Origin: an uncultured Oscillospiraceae bacterium
Lineage (GTDB): Bacteria; Bacillota; Clostridia; Oscillospirales; Ruminococcaceae
Direction of reading: 5' to 3'
Length of the DNA stretch: 64,000 nucleotides
NCBI GenBank assembly: GCA_900539695.1
Contig: UQDG01000001.1
Coordinates: forward strand, 1 to 64,000
The position numbers and the translations under genes are program-made. Below the pieces are notes generated by a model. The model saw nothing but the letters and a program-made list of their open reading frames with translations, was not told the DNA's origin and searched no databases. This document shows, piece by piece, positions 60,173-64,000 of this stretch (positions are counted from its first letter, which is position 1; each line of letters starts with the position of its first letter).

Positions 60173-61186
60173 ATGGAGCCTACTGTCTCCGCAATTTTAG
60201 CCGCCGGTGCCGTTGGCGGCTTTGCCGTTACGGCTATCACCTGCTGGCTGTTGATCCCGGCTTTGCACCGCCTGCACTTTGGCCAGACCATCCGCGAGGA
60301 AGGCCCGACCTGGCACAACAAGAAAAACGGCACCCCCACCATGGGCGGCCTTGGGTTTATCTTTGGCATCTTGCTCACCATCGGCGTCGTGTACGGGTTG
60401 TTCCACAGCTCTGCGCCGGAGGTGCTGGGCCCCCAGCAGATGGCTGCCGGCATGCTGGTACTGTTTCTGGCCTTCGGCAACGGCCTGATCGGCTTCCTCG
60501 ATGACTTCATCAAGGTCATCAAGCACCGCAATCTAGGGCTTACTGCCTGGCAGAAGATCATTTTGCAGGTCGCTGTCACCGTCGGGTTTATGATCGGCTT
60601 ACACAGCCTGGGCCTGCTCTCCACCAGCGTCATGTTCCCGGTAGCGGGTATGGTCGATCTGGGGCTGGTTTACTATCCCATCGCGTTCTTCGGCATTATC
60701 TTCCTGGTCAATGCTGTTAACCTGACCGATGGCCTGGACGGCCTGTGCACCGGCGTGACCTTTGTGTCCATGCTGGGCTACCTGCTGGCAGGCAGCCTGC
60801 TGGGCTTTGTACATGTTTCGCTGCTGGCGGCCACCACCGCCGGCGCCTGCGTGGGCTTTCTGCTGTGGAACTTCTACCCGGCCAAAGTCTTTATGGGCGA
60901 TACCGGCAGCATGTTCTTTGGCGGCATGGTCACGGCGCTGGCCTTTGTGATGGATCGCCCGGAGCTGGTGCTCTTCTTCGGCATCGTTTATATCTGGGAC
61001 GCTATGACCGTGGTCATCCAGCGCATCTACTTCAAGGCCACCCACGGCAAGCGCATCTTTAAAATGACCCCCATCCACCACGCCTTTGAGCTGCGCGGCT
61101 GGAAAGAGGTCAAGATCGACGGCATCTTCGCCCTCATCGCCGCCATCGGCGTGGCGATGGGCATCTTCTACATCTGCATCGCATAA
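60173..61186 (+). CDS. mraY: Phospho-N-acetylmuramoyl-pentapeptide transferase
   Basis: 337 residues, about ten membrane helices. PTMGGLGF, catalytic-region NAVNLTDGLDGL and FMGDTGSMFFGG, and HHAFELRGWKE near the end. Makes lipid I at the membrane. GGAGG precedes the ATG by nine bases. Confidence 0.96.
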   Translation: MEPTVSAILAAGAVGGFAVTAITCWLLIPALHRLHFGQTIREEGPTWHNKKNGTPTMGGLGFIFGILLTIGVVYGLFHSSAPEVLGPQQMAAGMLVLFLAFGNGLIGFLDDFIKVIKHRNLGLTAWQKIILQVAVTVGFMIGLHSLGLLSTSVMFPVAGMVDLGLVYYPIAFFGIIFLVNAVNLTDGLDGLCTGVTFVSMLGYLLAGSLLGFVHVSLLAATTAGACVGFLLWNFYPAKVFMGDTGSMFFGGMVTALAFVMDRPELVLFFGIVYIWDAMTVVIQRIYFKATHGKRIFKMTPIHHAFELRGWKEVKIDGIFALIAAIGVAMGIFYICIA

Positions 61187-61218
61187 TCAACCATAAGCAA
61201 CAAGGAGGCTTGCACCCA

Positions 61219-62508
61219 TTGGTTACGCATCTGTATGGCATTTTGGGTGTGATCCTTGACCGCACCTTTGGTAATATCATCCGCATGCTGCGGGTCATCC
61301 GCCTGCCCAAAGAGGAACGGGGCCATCTGTCCTGGACCTTTGTGGGCACACTGGCCGTCATATTGGCCTACGGGCTGATCATGATGTTCTCGGCCAGCTA
61401 TTCCAGCGGCTACACCAACCATGGCGGCAACATCTACTACTTCATCAAGCCCCAGGCCATCGTGGCCGCGGTGGGCTTTGTCGTCATGCTGGGCGTGTCG
61501 CTTATCAACTACCGTGCGCTGCGGTATATGTTCTGGACATTTTACGTCATCACGCTGGCGCTGCTGGTGCTGGCGCTGTTCATGCCCAGTGACAATAACG
61601 GCTGCTACCGCTGGGTCTACCTGCCGGGCGGCATGTCCTTGCAGCCCTCGGAGCTGGCCAAGTTTGCCGTCATTTTGGGCACGGCGGATATTTTGGACCA
61701 TCACCAGCGGGAGATCAAAAGCCTGTTCCAGTGTGTTTTCAAGCCCGCCTGCCTGCTGATTCCCATTCTGGTTTTGCTGAAGCTGGAACCCCACAACTCG
61801 GCCATGCTGCTGATGGCCATGATCTTTGCCACCATGCTGGTGTGCGCCGGGGCAGGCGGCGTAAAGCTGTGGGCTGTTGCTGTCCCGGCCGGTGCGGCTG
61901 TCCTGGTGTATTTTATCAAGTCTCTGGCCTCCGGCGACGGTTATGCGTCGGAGCGTCTGGGCGGCGTCTGGGGCCTGACCCCCACCGATACCGCCGGTAT
62001 GCTGTGGCAGACCCGCCAGAGCATCTACGCCATCTCCACCGGCGGTCTGTTCGGCGTGGGCATCGGCAACAGCGTGCAAAAGCACCAGTGGCTGCCCTAC
62101 GCCGAGAACGACTTTATCTTCGCCGTCGTGTGCGAGGAACTGGGCTTTATCGGCGCCATCGCATTGATCGTGCTGTTCGGTGCCCTCATTGTGCAGGGCA
62201 TTGCCATCGCCCTCAACGCACCGGATTTCTTCGGCTCGCTGCTGGGCATCGGCATCATGGCGCAGGTCGCCTGGCAGGTGTTCTGCCATATCGGCGTGGC
62301 CACAGCGCTGCTGCCCAACACCGGCATCAGTTTGCCGTTCTTCTCCTACGGCGGCACCAGCTTGCTGATTTTGCTGGGTGAAATGGGCATCATGCTAAGC
62401 ATATCCCGCGCCGGAAACGGCCGCCGTGAGGCCCGCCGCCAGCGGGAACAGGAGGAAATGGAAAACCGCCTGCGCCAGAAAAGCACCTACCGCCGCCGCA
62501 GAGTTTGA
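61219..62508 (+). CDS. ftsW: SEDS glycosyltransferase FtsW
   Basis: 429 residues from TTG 61219, ten bases after AAGGAGG; a TTG at 61210 is too close to it. About ten membrane helices, with RWVYLPGGMSLQPSELAKFA and NTGISLPFFSYGGTS, the SEDS signatures, and a basic C-terminal tail. Works with PBP2 at the septum. murD, often between mraY and ftsW, is missing. Confidence 0.95.
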   Translation: MVTHLYGILGVILDRTFGNIIRMLRVIRLPKEERGHLSWTFVGTLAVILAYGLIMMFSASYSSGYTNHGGNIYYFIKPQAIVAAVGFVVMLGVSLINYRALRYMFWTFYVITLALLVLALFMPSDNNGCYRWVYLPGGMSLQPSELAKFAVILGTADILDHHQREIKSLFQCVFKPACLLIPILVLLKLEPHNSAMLLMAMIFATMLVCAGAGGVKLWAVAVPAGAAVLVYFIKSLASGDGYASERLGGVWGLTPTDTAGMLWQTRQSIYAISTGGLFGVGIGNSVQKHQWLPYAENDFIFAVVCEELGFIGAIALIVLFGALIVQGIAIALNAPDFFGSLLGIGIMAQVAWQVFCHIGVATALLPNTGISLPFFSYGGTSLLILLGEMGIMLSISRAGNGRREARRQREQEEMENRLRQKSTYRRRRV

Positions 62509-62582
62509 CGGCAGAAATCTATAAGGCAACGCCGCAGGCCCTCAAAGGGGTGCAGCGGTCTGCCTGAAAAAGGGGAGTTAGT

Positions 62583-63698
62583 ATGCGTGTTCTGATTGCT
62601 GCCGGCGGTACAGCCGGTCATATCAACCCGGCGCTGGCCATTGCCGGTGCCCTGAAAGCCGCCGAACCGACCGCCGAGATCCACTTTGCCGGCCGCCGCG
62701 AGGGCATGGAGTACGGCCTTGTCACGAAGGCCGGGTATCCCTTCCATCACATCGAGATCAACGGCTTTCAGCGCCGCCTGAACGCCGAGAACATCGTGCG
62801 CAACGTCATTGCCCTGTGGCATCTGGCACTGTCCGGTCCCCGCACCCAGAAGATCCTGAACGAGGTCAAGCCTGACCTGGTCATCGGCTGCGGCGGTTAC
62901 GTCAGCGGCCCCGTGGTGCGCGCCGCTGCCAGGCGTGGCATCAAGACTGCCATCCACGAGCAGAACGCCTTCCCCGGTGTGACCAACAAGCTGCTGGCCA
63001 AGGATGTGGATGTGGTACTGGCCGCCAGCGCTGATGCGGTGGAGAAGCTGGGAGCCCCCGAAAAGACCACCGTGGTAGGCAACCCTGTCCGCCCCGAAGT
63101 GCTTACCGCCGACCGCGAAGCCGCCCGCCGCAACCTGAAGGCCGGCGACCGCACCGTTATCCTGAGCTTTGGCGGCAGCCTGGGCGCTGACCGCATCAAC
63201 CAGGTGGTGGCGGACCTCTGCGCCTGGGAAAAGCAGCAGGGGGCGAACGTGCTGCACCTGCATGCCACCGGCAGCCGCGGCGTAGAGCTGTTCGATAGGC
63301 TGGAAAAAGAAAAGGGCTTTGCCCCCGGTGAGAACCTGGTTGTCACGCCCTACATCAACAATATGCCCCAGCTGTTGGCCGCCGCAGATTTGGTCATTGC
63401 CCGTTCCGGTGCGCTGACGCTGGCTGAACTGGAGGCCGTGGGCCGCGCGTCCATCCTGATCCCCAGCCCCAACGTGGCCGAGAACCACCAGTATTACAAC
63501 GCCCTGGAACTGCAAAAGGCCGGTGCCGCCGTCGTCATCGAGGAAAAGAACCTGACCGGCGAGGGCTTGATCGAAACCGTGCAGCAGCTGCTGGCCCAGC
63601 CCGGCAAGCTGGCCGAGATGGGCGCCAACGCCAAGACCCTGGGCAACCCGCACAGTTTGGAGCTTATCACCGCCAAGCTGCTGGAGCTTGTCAAATAA
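62583..63698 (+). CDS. murG: UDP-N-acetylglucosamine transferase MurG
   Basis: 371 residues; AAAAGGGGAG precedes ATG 62583. GT28 family with AGGTAGHINPALA, GGYVSGPVVRAA, EQNAFPGVTNK and RSGALTLAELEAVGRASILIP. It converts lipid I to lipid II. Last complete gene of the cluster; a terminator follows. Confidence 0.97.
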   Translation: MRVLIAAGGTAGHINPALAIAGALKAAEPTAEIHFAGRREGMEYGLVTKAGYPFHHIEINGFQRRLNAENIVRNVIALWHLALSGPRTQKILNEVKPDLVIGCGGYVSGPVVRAAARRGIKTAIHEQNAFPGVTNKLLAKDVDVVLAASADAVEKLGAPEKTTVVGNPVRPEVLTADREAARRNLKAGDRTVILSFGGSLGADRINQVVADLCAWEKQQGANVLHLHATGSRGVELFDRLEKEKGFAPGENLVVTPYINNMPQLLAAADLVIARSGALTLAELEAVGRASILIPSPNVAENHQYYNALELQKAGAAVVIEEKNLTGEGLIETVQQLLAQPGKLAEMGANAKTLGNPHSLELITAKLLELVK

Positions 63699-63716
63699 TG
63701 CAACCATATTGTAACC

Positions 63717-63758
63717 GGAGTGGAGAGCGTATCCGCGGTCTCCGCTCTTGTTTTTTTG
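63717..63758 (+). terminator. Terminator after murG
   Basis: GGAGTGGAGAGCG and GCGGTCTCCGCTC pair imperfectly around TATCC, followed by TTGTTTTTTT. Confidence 0.75.
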
Positions 63759-63776
63759 TATCGTTTCTTCTATAAT
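63748..63776 (+). promoter_or_regulatory. Promoter upstream of the edge gene
   Basis: TTGTTT (63748-63753), 17-nt spacer, TATAAT (63771-63776), overlapping the murG terminator T run. Confidence 0.55.
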
Positions 63777-63802
63777 AAATGTAAACTGTAAAAGTATGCT
63801 TT

Positions 63803-63931
63803 GCAGGGGCGCACAGTGCACGTCCGCGGGCCGATGACGAGCATCGGCCCCTACATTGAGTATTGCACGGTTGTGTAGGGGCGGGTGCTTGTATTGCGGG
63901 GTCGCGCAGCGATCTATGCTCGCCCCTACAA
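63803..63931. repeat. Two adjacent GTAGGGGC-type intergenic repeats
   Basis: Unit 1 (63803-63854) ends in CGGCCCCTAC and shares 28 identical bases, inverted, with 43255-43282. Unit 2 (about 63874-63931) begins TGTAGGGGCGGG and ends CGCCCCTACA, so its ends form an inverted repeat. Confidence 0.75.
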
Positions 63932-63969
63932 TCTAAATTATTTACCTGAATAGAAGGGAGGGCCGACCC

Positions 63970-64000
63970 ATGGATTATAACCAGCGCAGCCGCGGGCAAA
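63970..64000 (+). CDS. Start of a gene cut by the window edge, perhaps ftsQ
   Basis: GAAGGGAGGG precedes ATG 63970; the ten visible residues (MDYNQRSRGQ) are polar and basic, like the cytoplasmic tail of FtsQ/DivIB, which often follows murG. Too short to name. Confidence 0.5.
   Translation, partial: MDYNQRSRGQ

Overview
The window looks like a chromosomal segment of a GC-rich, low-motility gut Firmicute, most likely an Oscillospiraceae/Ruminococcaceae member of the Faecalibacterium-Gemmiger-Subdoligranulum type. This is inferred from the Gram-positive-style Shine-Dalgarno sites, frequent TTG starts, the dcw cluster with mraZ-rsmH-ftsL-PBP2, the YfmF/YfmH pair, MrnC, DnaD, PASTA proteins and the intergenic repeat types. 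No rRNA or marker database comparison was possible.

Layout. 1-1150: end of an rRNA operon (23S 3' part, 5S, tRNA-Glu). 1536-4715: a very large membrane sensor with GGDEF, histidine kinase and receiver parts. 4712-8189: an ECF-type transporter operon (S component, EcfT, double ATPase) ending in a histidine-rich protein that may be ZinT-like, behind a promoter with a palindromic operator and a folded leader. 8239-24616: an accessory catabolic region with a sialate-lyase-type aldolase, a methyltransferase, an HExxH protein, and three GntR/FCD regulators. These regulators flank a permease + hydantoinase A pair, a PanE-like/cyclase/SDR/YhcH/M28 operon and a YiaK/YhcH/zinc-dehydrogenase operon. The last two suggest use of sugar acids (2,3-diketo-L-gulonate type) or related compounds. 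24643-27312: a minus-strand acyl carrier protein, MaoC hydratase, SDR and GNAT cassette.

27327-34533: a BofC-like small protein, a class A penicillin-binding protein and a threonine/lysine-branch operon (ACT regulator, hom, thrB, lysC). 34540-51794: mostly housekeeping genes: guanine deaminase, YfmF/YfmH, lgt, folD, rplU-rpmA-obgE-mrnC, an rRNA m5C methyltransferase, yebC, a kinase-like PASTA protein lacking catalytic residues, DnaC/DnaD-type replication proteins, a phosphoribosyltransferase and an unknown protein. 51801-52500: tRNA-Gly followed by a strongly repetitive gene-free stretch with two inverted nonamer arrays and a 30-nt-period direct repeat. 52508-64000: rsmD and the division/cell-wall cluster mraZ-rsmH-ftsL-PBP2-murF-mraY-ftsW-murG, with the start of one more gene at the edge.

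The most unusual non-coding signals are the inverted nonamer arrays (51976-52370), two copies of a ~177-bp MITE-like element (50495-50671 and, inverted, 54306-54481), the 30-nt-spaced triple motif (52395-52473), the MraZ-box/DnaA-box region (53744-53822) and several palindromic operators beside the GntR genes. Functional names are based on motif recognition from reading; none was checked against a database.
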